A stretch of 64,000 nt of DNA from CAJQLB01 sp041392065. Its GTDB lineage: Bacteria; Bacteroidota; Bacteroidia; Flavobacteriales; Flavobacteriaceae. Below, in pieces: positions 49,277 through 59,198 of the stretch. Position numbers and translations under genes: made by a program. Each line of letters opens with the position of its first letter. The stretch's first letter is position 1. Where the stretch lies: assembly GCA_041392065.1 (NCBI GenBank), contig JAWKMU010000003.1, positions 372,001 through 436,000 on the forward strand, given 5' to 3'. Below the pieces are notes generated by a model, which was given only the letters and a program-made list of their open reading frames with translations, was not told where the DNA came from and did no database searches.

Positions 49277-51250
49277 ATGACCATTCAGGATACTTTATCA
49301 CAACACGTAAAAACCGCTTTTTCTAACTTATATCAAGCTGAACTTGATACTGTAGAATTTCAAGCAACTCGAAAAGAGTTTGAAGGCGATATTACAGTTG
49401 TTACCTTCCCAATGTTGCGTGTGGTGAAAATGAATCCTGCTCAATTAGGAGAAGATTTAGGAAACTATCTTGTTAGGCATGTTGCTGAGGTAACGGCATT
49501 TAATGTGGTTAAAGGCTTTTTAAACCTTGTGATTGCTGATGGCTTTTACCTTAATTTCTTTAATGGTATTAAGGACAACGACACCTTTGGTTTTGTAAAG
49601 GAGTTGGATGACAAAGCTGTGATGGTTGAGTATTCCTCACCAAACACCAACAAACCCTTGCACTTAGGTCATGTTAGAAATGTGTTGTTAGGTTATAGTG
49701 TTGCCGAAATTTTAAAAGCATCTGGTAAGAAGGTGTACAAAACCCAAATAATAAACGATAGAGGGATTCATATTTGTAAAAGTATGTTGGCTTGGAGGCT
49801 TTTTGGAAATGGTGAAACACCAGAAAGCTCAGGTTTAAAAGGTGATAAGCTAGTTGGGAATTACTATGTTAAGTTTGATAGAGAAGCAAAGAAAGCTATA
49901 GCGCAAATTGAAGATAGTTTTTATAGGAATGCTAAAGAAAAACAAGACTTATTAGATTCTATAGTTGAGGCAAGTTTAAACCTATATAAAGAGTTAGATA
50001 AATCAATTAATATTTTTCAAGAGTTAGAGTTTGTTAAGTATAAATTTCTTCTTGAAAGATGGAAGTATGAATTTGTAAAAAAGTATAAAGATGTTGATGA
50101 TAAAACTTCCTTAATAATTGAAGACTTAAAAAAAGTAATAAACCCTTTCCAAATTTTAGCCCAAGAAATGCTCCGAAAATGGGAAGCTGGAGATAAAGAA
50201 GTGGTTGCCCTTTGGGAAATGATGAACAACTGGGTTTACGAAGGTTTTGAAACTACATACAAAAATATAGGTGTCGATTTTGATAGTTACTACTACGAAA
50301 GCAATACCTATTTATTAGGTAAAGAATTTGTAACCGAAGGCCTTAAAACTGGTGTATTTTACAAAAAGGAAGATGGTTCAGTGTGGTGCGATTTAACACC
50401 AGATGGATTGGACGAAAAAATTGTGTTGCGTTCTGATGGTACAGCAGTATATATGACACAAGACATTGGTACTGCTATACAACGTATAAAGGATTGTCCA
50501 GATGTTGGAGGTATGGTGTACACTGTTGGTAACGAGCAAGATTACCATTTTAAAGTCTTGTTTTTAATCTTAAAGAAACTTGGTTTTGAATGGGCAAAAA
50601 ATCTCTATCATTTAAGTTATGGTATGGTTGATTTGCCTAGCGGAAAAATGAAAAGTAGAGAAGGAACTGTTGTTGATGCCGACGATTTAATTACCGAAAT
50701 GACAACCACTGCCCAAGACATATCACAAGAGTTAGGAAAGCTGGATGGTTATTCAGAAGATGAAAAGCAAGACATTTATAAAATAATTGGTTTAGGCGCT
50801 TTAAAGTATTTTATTTTAAAGGTCGACCCTAAAAAACGTATTCTATTTGACCCAAAAGAATCTGTTGATTTCCAAGGCAATACAGGACCATTTATTCAAT
50901 ACACTTATGCCAGAATACAAGCTATTTTACGTAAGGTAGATTTTGATATATCTGTCACGTTGAACGCAGTCGAAACGTCTTTACATGATAAAGAAAAAGA
51001 ACTCATCAAGCAATTGGAGTTGTTTCCAGAAGTAATACAACAAGCTGCAGCAAACCACAGTCCGGCTTTAGTGGCTAATTATACATATGATTTAGTAAAA
51101 GAGTTTAACTCATTTTACCAAAACGTTTCCATACTTGGTGCAGATAACCAAAACGAAAAAATATTTAGAGTACAACTAGCGCAAAGTGTTGCCAATACTA
51201 TTAAAAATGCGTTTGGTTTGTTAGGTATTAATGTACCAGAGAGGATGTAG
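49277..51250 (+). CDS. argS: Arginine-tRNA ligase with apparent internal insertion
   Basis: 657-residue class I synthetase charging tRNA-Arg. Seen: the Add-1-like N-terminal domain, the HIGH-type motif LHLGHVRNVLLG in SSPNTNKPLHLGHVR, GDKLVGNYYVKFDREAK, the KMSK-region variant LPSGKMKSREGTVVDADDL, and the DALR anticodon domain (FQGNTGPFIQYTYARIQAI to LGINVPERM). Common bacterial ArgRS are about 560-600 residues. The extra length seems to lie in about residues 205-290, a lysine/leucine-rich helical stretch (AKEKQDLLDSI, FLLERWKYEF) where the family usually has a short loop. A TATCTTTG box lies at 49249-49256. Confidence 0.94.
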   Translation: MTIQDTLSQHVKTAFSNLYQAELDTVEFQATRKEFEGDITVVTFPMLRVVKMNPAQLGEDLGNYLVRHVAEVTAFNVVKGFLNLVIADGFYLNFFNGIKDNDTFGFVKELDDKAVMVEYSSPNTNKPLHLGHVRNVLLGYSVAEILKASGKKVYKTQIINDRGIHICKSMLAWRLFGNGETPESSGLKGDKLVGNYYVKFDREAKKAIAQIEDSFYRNAKEKQDLLDSIVEASLNLYKELDKSINIFQELEFVKYKFLLERWKYEFVKKYKDVDDKTSLIIEDLKKVINPFQILAQEMLRKWEAGDKEVVALWEMMNNWVYEGFETTYKNIGVDFDSYYYESNTYLLGKEFVTEGLKTGVFYKKEDGSVWCDLTPDGLDEKIVLRSDGTAVYMTQDIGTAIQRIKDCPDVGGMVYTVGNEQDYHFKVLFLILKKLGFEWAKNLYHLSYGMVDLPSGKMKSREGTVVDADDLITEMTTTAQDISQELGKLDGYSEDEKQDIYKIIGLGALKYFILKVDPKKRILFDPKESVDFQGNTGPFIQYTYARIQAILRKVDFDISVTLNAVETSLHDKEKELIKQLELFPEVIQQAAANHSPALVANYTYDLVKEFNSFYQNVSILGADNQNEKIFRVQLAQSVANTIKNAFGLLGINVPERM

Positions 51251-51292
51251 ATTTTTTAATCTCCTTTATTATTTTAATAAATAAAGTAAATT

Positions 51293-52585
51293 TTAAGTAT
51301 TCATTAACTCCTCAATTTCATCAGCATCAATAGGAATATTACGCATTAGATTTAAAGGTTCCCCCTTGGCTTGTATAACGACATCATCTTCCAATCTGAT
51401 GCCCATATTTTCTTTTGGGATATAAATTCCTGGTTCAACCGTAAACACCATATTGGCTTTCATAGGTGTTTTTAAAGCACCATAATCATGGGTGTCAAGT
51501 CCCATATGATGTGATGTGCCATGCATAAAGTACTTTTTATAAGCTGGCCATTTTGGGTCTTCGTTTTGTACATCAGCTTTATCAATCAGTCCTAAGCCTA
51601 AAAGCTCAGAAGTCATTAATTTGCCAACTTCAACGTGATAATCTGCCCAAACCGTACCTGGAACCAACATTTTGGTAGCTTCATCTTTCACACGATGCAC
51701 AGCATTATAAACAGCACGTTGTCTGTCTGTAAAACGCCCATTTACTGGGATGGTTCTGGTCATATCGCTACTGTAATTGGCATATTCTGCGCCAACATCC
51801 ATAAGTAGCATGTCGCCATCTTTACAAGCTTGATTATTTTCTATATAATGCAATACGCAGGCATTATAACCTGAACCAATTATTGGTGTGTACGCAAAAC
51901 CTTTAGACCTATTACGCAAAAACTCATGCATAAATTCGGCCTCAATTTCATACTCCATAACTCCAGGCTTTACAAAACCTAAAACACGTCTAAAACCTTT
52001 ATCAGTAATATTACAAGCCGTTTGAAGTATATCTATTTCTTCAGATTCTTTAACACCTCTTATATCCTCCATAATTGGATAACTTTTTGCCCAACAATGT
52101 GCAGGAAACTTATCTTTAACCATCTTAATAAAACGATCCTCACGAGTTTCCATCACAACCGATTGTCTGTAATGCTCATTAGTATTAAAATAGATAGTAT
52201 CTGCTTCAGTCATCAAATCAAAAAACACTTTGTCAAATTCGCTCAGCCAATAAACCGATTCAATACCTGAAGTTTGGGTAGCTTGTTCTTTGGTTAGTTT
52301 TGCACCTTCCCAAACCGCAATGTGATCGTTGGTTTCTCTAACAAACAAAATTTCTCTGTGCTTTTTATCCATGGCATCTGGAAATAAAACCAAAATTGTT
52401 TCTTCTTGGTCTGCACCACTTAAATAAAACAGATCACTACTTTGCTCAAAAGGTAATGTACTATCAGCCCCAGTTGTATAAACATCATTAGAATTAAAAA
52501 CAGCAATAGATTTTGCCTTCATTTGAGACACAAATTTAGCTCTGTTTTTTATAAATAGGGTATTTGGTATTGGATGGTATTTCAT
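51293..52585 (-). CDS. pepP: Xaa-Pro aminopeptidase (aminopeptidase P)
   Basis: 430-residue M24B metallopeptidase removing N-terminal residues before proline. It has an N-terminal creatinase-like domain (residues 1-170; SDLFYLSGADQEETILVL) and a pita-bread catalytic domain with the dinuclear metal ligands in MDVGAEYANYSSDMTRT (two Asp), HGTSHHMGLDTHD (His), FTVEPGIYIP (Glu) and GIRLEDDVV (Glu). Length matches PepP (about 440). No signal peptide, so cytoplasmic. Convergent with argS; divergent from the BNR gene downstream. Confidence 0.94.
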   Translation of the reverse strand: MKYHPIPNTLFIKNRAKFVSQMKAKSIAVFNSNDVYTTGADSTLPFEQSSDLFYLSGADQEETILVLFPDAMDKKHREILFVRETNDHIAVWEGAKLTKEQATQTSGIESVYWLSEFDKVFFDLMTEADTIYFNTNEHYRQSVVMETREDRFIKMVKDKFPAHCWAKSYPIMEDIRGVKESEEIDILQTACNITDKGFRRVLGFVKPGVMEYEIEAEFMHEFLRNRSKGFAYTPIIGSGYNACVLHYIENNQACKDGDMLLMDVGAEYANYSSDMTRTIPVNGRFTDRQRAVYNAVHRVKDEATKMLVPGTVWADYHVEVGKLMTSELLGLGLIDKADVQNEDPKWPAYKKYFMHGTSHHMGLDTHDYGALKTPMKANMVFTVEPGIYIPKENMGIRLEDDVVIQAKGEPLNLMRNIPIDADEIEELMNT

Positions 52586-52672
52586 TATAAATTGAATTAG
52601 AATAGCAAATGTAACGATTAAGTTTTAACAACCATAACAGTTTTTTTAACACTTATAATTTTCATATTTGTC

Positions 52673-52680
52673 TATATTTG
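52673..52680 (+). promoter_or_regulatory. Candidate -7 box upstream of the first BNR-protein gene
   Basis: TATATTTG fits TAnnTTTG, 37 bases before the ATG at 52718. No TTG at ideal spacing was found. Confidence 0.35.
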
Positions 52681-52717
52681 AAAGCCTCTTTTTAACTAAT
52701 CATCAAACCAACCAAAT

Positions 52718-55700
52718 ATGAAACAATTAGTTTTTACTGCAGGGCTTCTTTTATTCTCTTTATTTTTCATTCAAACTGCAAATTCACAAATCAGTAACGA
52801 TGTTTTTAAAAACTTAAATTTTCGGTTTATTGGTCCTGAAGGCAATAGAGCGATTGCCATAGCTGGAGTTCCTGGAGATCCAATGATCAATTACATTGGT
52901 GCTGCTTCAGGAGGACTCTGGAAAACAACTGATGGAGGACTCAATTGGCAATCTGTTTTTGACGACCAAGATGTATCCTCAATAGGATCAATTGCCATTG
53001 CTCCAAGTAATCCAGATATTGTTTGGGCTGGAACAGGCGAAACTTTCGTGATTCGTCCTGCGCATGCAATGGGAGATGGTATTTACAAATCGGAAGACGC
53101 TGGTAAAACATGGCAAAACATGGGATTGGGAAAAACAGGACGAATAGGTCGTGTAATCATACATCCAACAAATCCAAACATTGTATATGCAGCAGCCTTA
53201 GGTCACACCTTTGGTCCACAACAAGAGCGAGGCGTGTTTAAAACCACTGATGGAGGTACAACTTGGGATAGAATTCTATTTATTGATGAAGGTACAGGAG
53301 CCGCTGATATAGCTATTGACCCAAAAAACCCAGATAACCTTATGGTTGGTATGTGGAGCATTCATATTAATACTTGGGGACTTAATAGTGGTGGCTCAGG
53401 TGGTGGTGTTTACAGAACAAAAGATGGCGGAAAATCTTGGGAAGCCATGAAAGATAAAGGATTACCTGGTGGGAAAGATAATCCTGTTGGGAAAACTGCA
53501 GTTGCAATAGCACCTTCAAATCCGAATGTGGTATATGCCTTATTTGAAATTGATAGTCCAGCCTTATATCGTTCAGAAGATTTTGGCGAAAGTTGGGAAC
53601 TCATGACCAGAAATCACGACATCAACGAACGTGCACCTTACTACACACGTATTGCTGTATCTTCTAGTAATCCTAACGAAATTTATATTCCTAATGTAAA
53701 GTTTATAACTTCAAAAGATGGAGGAAAAACACTTCGTGGTGGCTATGGAGCTGGAGGTGATAATCACGATGTTTGGATTGACCCAACAAATTCAGATCGT
53801 ATGATGGTAGCTCACGATGGTTGCGCAAGTATCACTTTAAATGGTGGCGAAAGTTTTCAGCGTGTGGTATTGCCAATAGCGCAAATGTATCATGTCGCAG
53901 TTGATGATCAAATTCCTTATAATGTATATGGAAACAGACAAGATGGTTATTCTTATAAAGGCCCAAGTAATAGCTTACAAGGCTACATACCCATTGGACT
54001 TTGGGAAGGTGTTGGAGGCTGTGAAAGTGGTTTTGCTCAACCAGACCCTTTTGATAATAATATTGTTTGGTCAGGTTGTTATGATGGTGGTTTAGAACGA
54101 TATGATATACGAACAGGTCATGCTCGCGATGTTCGTGTTTGGCCTGAGGCTGGTTATGGATGGGCTCCTGCTGATATGAAGTTTAGATGGTTTTGGAATT
54201 TTCCATTAGAATTTTCTCCTCATAAAAAACATCGTGTCTATGTTGGTAGTCAGTTTGTTCATAAAAGTGATGATGATGGCCAAAGCTGGCAAATTATTAG
54301 TCCAGATTTAACACTAAATGATAAAACACATCAACAAAGTTCAGGTGGCATTGCTATTGATAATTTAATGACTTGGGATGGTGCTGTATTAATTTCTATT
54401 GAAGAATCGGAGATGGAAGCTGGTTTAATCATGACAGGAAGTAATGATGGCCAAGTTCATATCACGAGAAATTATGGAGAATCTTGGGAAAATGTTTCAG
54501 CCAATATTCCAGACCTTCCAGAATGGGGAACCATATCTAACATTGAAATCTCAAAACATAAAAAGGGAATGGCGTACATTACTGTAGATTTGCACCACAT
54601 GGGAAATTTTGATCCATTTGTGTATAAAACGGCAGACTATGGCAAAAGCTGGAAAAAAATAAGCAATTCGGTACCAAAATCCATTCACAGTTTTGCTCAT
54701 GTGGTCAAAGAAGATACTAAAAAAGAAGGCATGCTCTATTTAGGCACAGACAATGGACTTTACATTAGTTTTGACGATGGAACCAATTGGATGCGTTTAA
54801 AAAACAACTTGCCACCATCACCTGTGTATTGGCTTACTATTCAAGAACGTTTTGACGATTTGGTTGTTGGCACTTATGGTCGAGGCTATTATATTTTAGA
54901 CAATATTTCACCACTTCGCGAATATGCAGAAGAAGCTCAAGGGAAAGATGTACATTTATTCAGTTTGCGTCCAGCATATAGGTTTCACGATAAGCAGAGC
55001 ATTAAAACAGATGGCCCAAGCATGAACTCAGGTAGAAATCCAGCTTATGGAGCCGAAATCAACTATTTCTTAAAAGATACTTTAGCAGAAAAAGTTGAGA
55101 TTCAAATTTTATCTCAAAACGACGAAATTATCAGAACTCTAAGAGGTGATAATAATCAAGGAGTAAATAGAGTGATGTGGGATTTGCGCTATGAGCCTAC
55201 CTACAAACCTTACATTCGTACAACACCTCCAGGTCGTCCTTGGGTGCAACTTAATGGTGAAGGTTGGCGACCTTTAGTGACTTGGGATTTAGATTTGTGG
55301 AGAGGTCAATTTGGTCCTAAAGTAGTGCCTGATACATACAAAGTAAAACTGATAGTCGATAATCAAGAATTTATTAGAGAATTGGTAGTGCTTAAAGATC
55401 CAAATTCAGAAGGCACTATTGAAGACATTAAAGCACAGGTGGAAACTTTAATCGAATTGCGTGATGCTATGAATTTGGCTGTAAATATGATTAATACCAT
55501 AGAGATAGTAAGAAGCGAGCTTGATAGCATTATGCCACAATTAAAAAACAAATCAGATATTGAAAAAGCCCAATCACTAAGTAAAGCAGCCCAATCCATT
55601 GCAGCTTCGTTGTATGATATTCATTTAACTGGAGCTCGTGAGGACGCTTTTCGTTCTCCAATGCAGTTGTATGGCAGATTAAGTGCCTTGGCAAGTGATT

Positions 55701-55888
55701 TATCTGGTCATGGTATTGATTTTAAACCAACAAACCAACAAAAAGAAGTACAAGCTATTTTTAATAAACGATTAAAAGTAGTGGAAGAGAAATTTCAAAA
55801 ATTCATAACCAAAGAAGTATCAGAACTTAACACTCAATTAAAAAAGAGTAAACTTAAAATAGAAACCGAGAAAAAAATAAAAATGTAA
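52718..55888 (+). CDS. Secreted BNR/VPS10-type multi-propeller protein (large)
   Basis: 1056 residues with a signal peptide (ending TANSQ). About ten Asp-box (BNR) repeats are seen, such as TTDGGLNW, SEDAGKTW, TKDGGKSW, SDDDGQSW and TADYGKSW, in a sortilin/VPS10-like double propeller covering residues 30-730. A beta-sandwich domain (about 760-890) and a C-terminal helical domain (about 900-1050, QVETLIELRDAMNLAV) follow. Databases usually call such proteins glycosyl hydrolases, but no sialidase catalytic arginine triad or Tyr/Glu pair could be assigned, so activity is unproven. It ends 24 bases before the M28 peptidase gene; the shorter paralogue is at 60146. Confidence 0.85.
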   Translation: MKQLVFTAGLLLFSLFFIQTANSQISNDVFKNLNFRFIGPEGNRAIAIAGVPGDPMINYIGAASGGLWKTTDGGLNWQSVFDDQDVSSIGSIAIAPSNPDIVWAGTGETFVIRPAHAMGDGIYKSEDAGKTWQNMGLGKTGRIGRVIIHPTNPNIVYAAALGHTFGPQQERGVFKTTDGGTTWDRILFIDEGTGAADIAIDPKNPDNLMVGMWSIHINTWGLNSGGSGGGVYRTKDGGKSWEAMKDKGLPGGKDNPVGKTAVAIAPSNPNVVYALFEIDSPALYRSEDFGESWELMTRNHDINERAPYYTRIAVSSSNPNEIYIPNVKFITSKDGGKTLRGGYGAGGDNHDVWIDPTNSDRMMVAHDGCASITLNGGESFQRVVLPIAQMYHVAVDDQIPYNVYGNRQDGYSYKGPSNSLQGYIPIGLWEGVGGCESGFAQPDPFDNNIVWSGCYDGGLERYDIRTGHARDVRVWPEAGYGWAPADMKFRWFWNFPLEFSPHKKHRVYVGSQFVHKSDDDGQSWQIISPDLTLNDKTHQQSSGGIAIDNLMTWDGAVLISIEESEMEAGLIMTGSNDGQVHITRNYGESWENVSANIPDLPEWGTISNIEISKHKKGMAYITVDLHHMGNFDPFVYKTADYGKSWKKISNSVPKSIHSFAHVVKEDTKKEGMLYLGTDNGLYISFDDGTNWMRLKNNLPPSPVYWLTIQERFDDLVVGTYGRGYYILDNISPLREYAEEAQGKDVHLFSLRPAYRFHDKQSIKTDGPSMNSGRNPAYGAEINYFLKDTLAEKVEIQILSQNDEIIRTLRGDNNQGVNRVMWDLRYEPTYKPYIRTTPPGRPWVQLNGEGWRPLVTWDLDLWRGQFGPKVVPDTYKVKLIVDNQEFIRELVVLKDPNSEGTIEDIKAQVETLIELRDAMNLAVNMINTIEIVRSELDSIMPQLKNKSDIEKAQSLSKAAQSIAASLYDIHLTGAREDAFRSPMQLYGRLSALASDLSGHGIDFKPTNQQKEVQAIFNKRLKVVEEKFQKFITKEVSELNTQLKKSKLKIETEKKIKM

Positions 55889-55912
55889 TCAACCAAATAA
55901 ATTTAAAAACTA

Positions 55913-57364
55913 ATGAAAAAAATACTGATTCTAGCAGCTTTATCACTTATACTAACATCTTGTAAGGAGGAGCAAAAAGAACTATCAAATGCCGAACTTT
56001 TTGCTAAAATAGATGCTGAAATAAAAGCGAATGCTAAAGCATATAGCACCCTAAAAGAAGCTACAGAAACCATAGGACATCGTTTAACAGGCTCTGAAAA
56101 TGGTGCTAAAGCAGAAACCTATGTGTATAACAAACTTAAAGAATATGGTTTTGAAGATGTAGAATACCAACCCTTTGCAGTCGAAGCTTGGTCACGAGGT
56201 GAAGTATCTTTAAGCATCGACGGAAATGATACTAAAGTAGTAACCCTTGGTCATTCACCAGTGGAAGCTAATGTTACAGGAAACATTGTAGATTTTGGTA
56301 ATGGTCTTGAAGCAGATTATCAAGCTAATCCCGAGGCTGCAAAAGGCAATATTGCGCTGGTTTATATTGGAATTTTAGAAGGCAGTTCAGAAGGTTCAAG
56401 TAATTTGCATCGTAGTGAAAAAACAGCTTTAGCACTAAAATATGGAGCTATTGGTATCATCATTATAAACCAAGTGCCTAATGGCGTTCTATTAACTGGA
56501 ACTGCATCAGTAACAGGAGAATTGCTAACTATTCCAGCAGTGTGTATTGGTTTAGAAGATGGTATGGCACTTAAAGAAAAACTAAAAACAGGTGTTGCTT
56601 CAGCAACCATAGACATGACTAATAACAGTAGCATGATAAACGCCAGAAATGTAGTCGCTACCTTAAAAGGTGCTGAAATTCCAGAAGAAGTAATTGTTAT
56701 TGGTGGTCATTTAGATTCTTGGGACTTAGCCACAGGAGCAATAGATAATGGTATTGGTTCTTTTGCTGTAGTGGATATAGCGCGTGCTTTTAAAGCCAAT
56801 AATTTACAACCAAAGCGTACAGTAAAGTTTGTGCTGTTTATGGGAGAAGAGCAAGGCTTGTATGGGTCACGTCACATGGTAAAAGAAGCGGTTGAAGCAG
56901 GAACAATTGATAACATTAAATACATGATGAATCTTGATATGGGTGGGAACCCAATTGGAATGAACGCTGGAGGTCAACTGGATGACGAAAACTTCTTTAA
57001 AGAACTTGGAGCAACCATTCAACAACAAGACAGTATTTACAAAAACAATTTTTCAAACAGATCAGGTTTGCATAGCGACCATCAACCATTTATGTTAGAA
57101 GGTATTCCAATTTTGTCCGTACATAGTAATTTAGATCGCTCAATTTACGGTTGTTATCATTCAGACTGTGACGATTTTAATTTGGTCAATGAAGAACACA
57201 TTACCAACACATCACGTTTTGGCACTATGATGCTTTATGGTCTTGCAAATGCTGAAGTGTTACCAGCTACTAAAATGGATAGTGAAACCACTAAAGCGTT
57301 CATGATTAAAAACGACCTTAAAGAACCTTTAGTAATAGGAGGTGATTGGAAATGGGAAGATTAA
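55913..57364 (+). CDS. M28-family zinc aminopeptidase, lipoprotein, with PA domain
   Basis: 483 residues; lipobox LILTSC (Cys 16). An inserted protease-associated domain (about 120-240) interrupts the N-terminal part. The co-catalytic zinc site is complete: H266 (GGHLDSWD), D278 (GAIDNGIG), E312 and E313 (MGEEQGLYGS), D342 (MNLDMGG), and a final His (YHSDCDD). The family includes glutamate carboxypeptidase II-like and aminopeptidase S enzymes that release single amino acids from peptides. It is cotranscribed with the BNR protein (24-base gap), suggesting joint extracellular peptide use. The convergent cyclophilin gene ends 2 bases from its stop. Confidence 0.92.
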   Translation: MKKILILAALSLILTSCKEEQKELSNAELFAKIDAEIKANAKAYSTLKEATETIGHRLTGSENGAKAETYVYNKLKEYGFEDVEYQPFAVEAWSRGEVSLSIDGNDTKVVTLGHSPVEANVTGNIVDFGNGLEADYQANPEAAKGNIALVYIGILEGSSEGSSNLHRSEKTALALKYGAIGIIIINQVPNGVLLTGTASVTGELLTIPAVCIGLEDGMALKEKLKTGVASATIDMTNNSSMINARNVVATLKGAEIPEEVIVIGGHLDSWDLATGAIDNGIGSFAVVDIARAFKANNLQPKRTVKFVLFMGEEQGLYGSRHMVKEAVEAGTIDNIKYMMNLDMGGNPIGMNAGGQLDDENFFKELGATIQQQDSIYKNNFSNRSGLHSDHQPFMLEGIPILSVHSNLDRSIYGCYHSDCDDFNLVNEEHITNTSRFGTMMLYGLANAEVLPATKMDSETTKAFMIKNDLKEPLVIGGDWKWED

Positions 57365-57366
57365 GT

Positions 57367-57963
57367 TTACTCAAATTCTGGATAAAGCTCCTTTAATTGA
57401 GTTTCATCAATTGAAATCATATTCACATCCAAAGTAATAGGAATTAAAGGCGTGTTCGTTGAGTCACGTTCAACATTAACGATGGTATCAACAACGTCCA
57501 TGCCTTTAATAACTTTTCCAAAAATGGTAAACTTATTATCCAATCTAGCAATACCTTCTTTATTCTGTACGATATAAAATTGGCATCTTGCCGAAATCAT
57601 TCCTGGATTATCATCTCGTCCTGCGCCAACTGCTCCATAAACATGTTGTAATGCATCGTTAAATTCTGGTTCCAGTAAATATTCAGGATCTGTAAACCCT
57701 TCAGGTGTGTCAGGGCAACCACCTTGAGCTACAAAATTTGGGATAACTCGATTAAATGTATAAGAATCCCAATAACCATTATTAGCTAATTCAATAAAAC
57801 TTTCTTTATGCTTAGGTGTTTCATCATAAAGCCATATAAGAATATTACCTTTAGGAGTTTTTATTTCGCCTATTTCATAGGTTTTTTCAGAGGCGCAAGA
57901 AAGCATTGATAAAATGACTGTTATTTGTGTAAGCTTAACAAAGTTTTTAATAGTGATATTCAT
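57367..57963 (-). CDS. Cyclophilin-type peptidyl-prolyl isomerase, lipoprotein
   Basis: 198 residues from the ATG at 57963 (MNITIKNFVKLTQ); the longer frame from 58026 adds residues without signal-peptide character. Lipobox VILSMLSC. The cyclophilin core: FNRVIPNFVAQGGCP (catalytic Arg and FxxQ), AMS-like region GMISARCQFYI and LDNKFTIFGKVIKGMDVVDTI. The usual catalytic FQ is altered to FVAQGG with QFYIV, in the normal range for bacterial forms. It probably helps folding of envelope proteins in the periplasm. Monocistronic, convergent with the M28 gene. Confidence 0.88.
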   Translation of the reverse strand: MNITIKNFVKLTQITVILSMLSCASEKTYEIGEIKTPKGNILIWLYDETPKHKESFIELANNGYWDSYTFNRVIPNFVAQGGCPDTPEGFTDPEYLLEPEFNDALQHVYGAVGAGRDDNPGMISARCQFYIVQNKEGIARLDNKFTIFGKVIKGMDVVDTIVNVERDSTNTPLIPITLDVNMISIDETQLKELYPEFE

Positions 57964-58077
57964 AACTAATACAGATTGGTTATTGCAATTATGTAAAGCT
58001 AATGTACTAATTTGGTGTGAGAACACGTAGTTTTACTTTTTGACTATTATTTCTTTATTTTTAAATTAAAGAACACA

Positions 58078-59124
58078 ATGGATTTTTCTTTAAACGATAT
58101 CTTAAGCGTCTTGGTTATATACCAATCATTTGTGTTTATCTTTTTTTTATTTTTCAAGAAACATACAAAGCCACTTTTTATAAAAGTGTTGATGTCTTTT
58201 TGTGCACTATTCATCATTCATTTTACATATATGATTTATGAAGGACATAGTGGTAATAATGAGATTTTGCTTGGTCCTTTTTTTGGTTTTATGTATGGAC
58301 CTCTTTACTTTTTGTACACCTTAAGTTTGGTAAAAGAAAAAGTGGTCTTAAAAACGTTTACCTATCATTTTTTACCAGCACTGCTTTTTGCAATAACCCT
58401 CTTTTTTAATGATAAAATATTAGAAACTTTTACTTTTCTAGGAATTGTAGTAACAGGGCATTTTATCATTTATCTGTTACTTTCTTTAAGACGTATTTAC
58501 AGCTATAGAAAATTGTTGAAAAATACCAAATCTTCCTTTCACGACATTAGTTTGTCGTGGCTTGAAATAATTATTTTCATTCAGTTTTTTACAATACTTG
58601 TAATGCTTATTGAAAGCTATTTTCAAACAGTTATAACAACAGATTACATAATTTCAGTTATTTTTTTACTCGCACTTATCTTAATTAATTGCTTCTATTA
58701 TTTAGGGTTAAAACAAGTAACGCTTTTTAAAGGATTGGAAGAAAATAATTCAGTTGAAGAAACAGTTAATGAATACAAGATTTCAGATGAGTTGTTTGAC
58801 AGTTATATTGAAAAGTTAAATGCTTATTTAGAAAATGAAAAACCATACTTGGAATTCAATATTTCATTAAATGATTTGGCCAATAATCTTTCCATCTCAC
58901 CAAGAAATTTATCACATATTATCAATAAAAAGTTCAAAATGAATTTCTTTGATTATATCAATTCCTTTAGACTTAAACTAGTAAAGGAAGAGTTGGAAAA
59001 TTCACAAAAACCAATTAAAGAAATTATGTACAATTGTGGTTTTTCAAATAAAGCGACATTCAATGCTATTTTTAAAAAAGCAACAGGATATACACCTTCA
59101 CAGTACAGACAACAAAAGAAATAG
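58078..59124 (+). CDS. Membrane-anchored AraC-family regulator
   Basis: 348 residues. The N-terminal part has about seven hydrophobic helices (residues 8-220; VLVIYQSFVFIFFLFF, FFGFMYGPLYFLYTL), then a linker and an AraC-type double helix-turn-helix (about 255-345): ISLNDLANNLSISPRNLSHIINKKFKMNFFDYINSFRL and IMYNCGFSNKATFNAIFKKATGYTPSQYR. The seven-helix part may sense a membrane or external signal, and the C terminus would bind DNA. Its targets are unknown; it is followed 74 bases later by the TlpA-like gene on the same strand, and flanking BNR genes are candidates. No terminator is seen between. Confidence 0.9.
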   Translation: MDFSLNDILSVLVIYQSFVFIFFLFFKKHTKPLFIKVLMSFCALFIIHFTYMIYEGHSGNNEILLGPFFGFMYGPLYFLYTLSLVKEKVVLKTFTYHFLPALLFAITLFFNDKILETFTFLGIVVTGHFIIYLLLSLRRIYSYRKLLKNTKSSFHDISLSWLEIIIFIQFFTILVMLIESYFQTVITTDYIISVIFLLALILINCFYYLGLKQVTLFKGLEENNSVEETVNEYKISDELFDSYIEKLNAYLENEKPYLEFNISLNDLANNLSISPRNLSHIINKKFKMNFFDYINSFRLKLVKEELENSQKPIKEIMYNCGFSNKATFNAIFKKATGYTPSQYRQQKK

Positions 59125-59198
59125 TTAGTCTTGTTACAAGTATCAAGACCTTTTATTGAAATCAACACCCCATTTTTGTACTCTAATTCAGAAACAAC

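Noticed and set aside
51264..51286. Terminator between argS and pepP
   Set aside because: CTTTATT...AATAAAG is a weak A/T-only inverted repeat without a clear T run; not enough to call.
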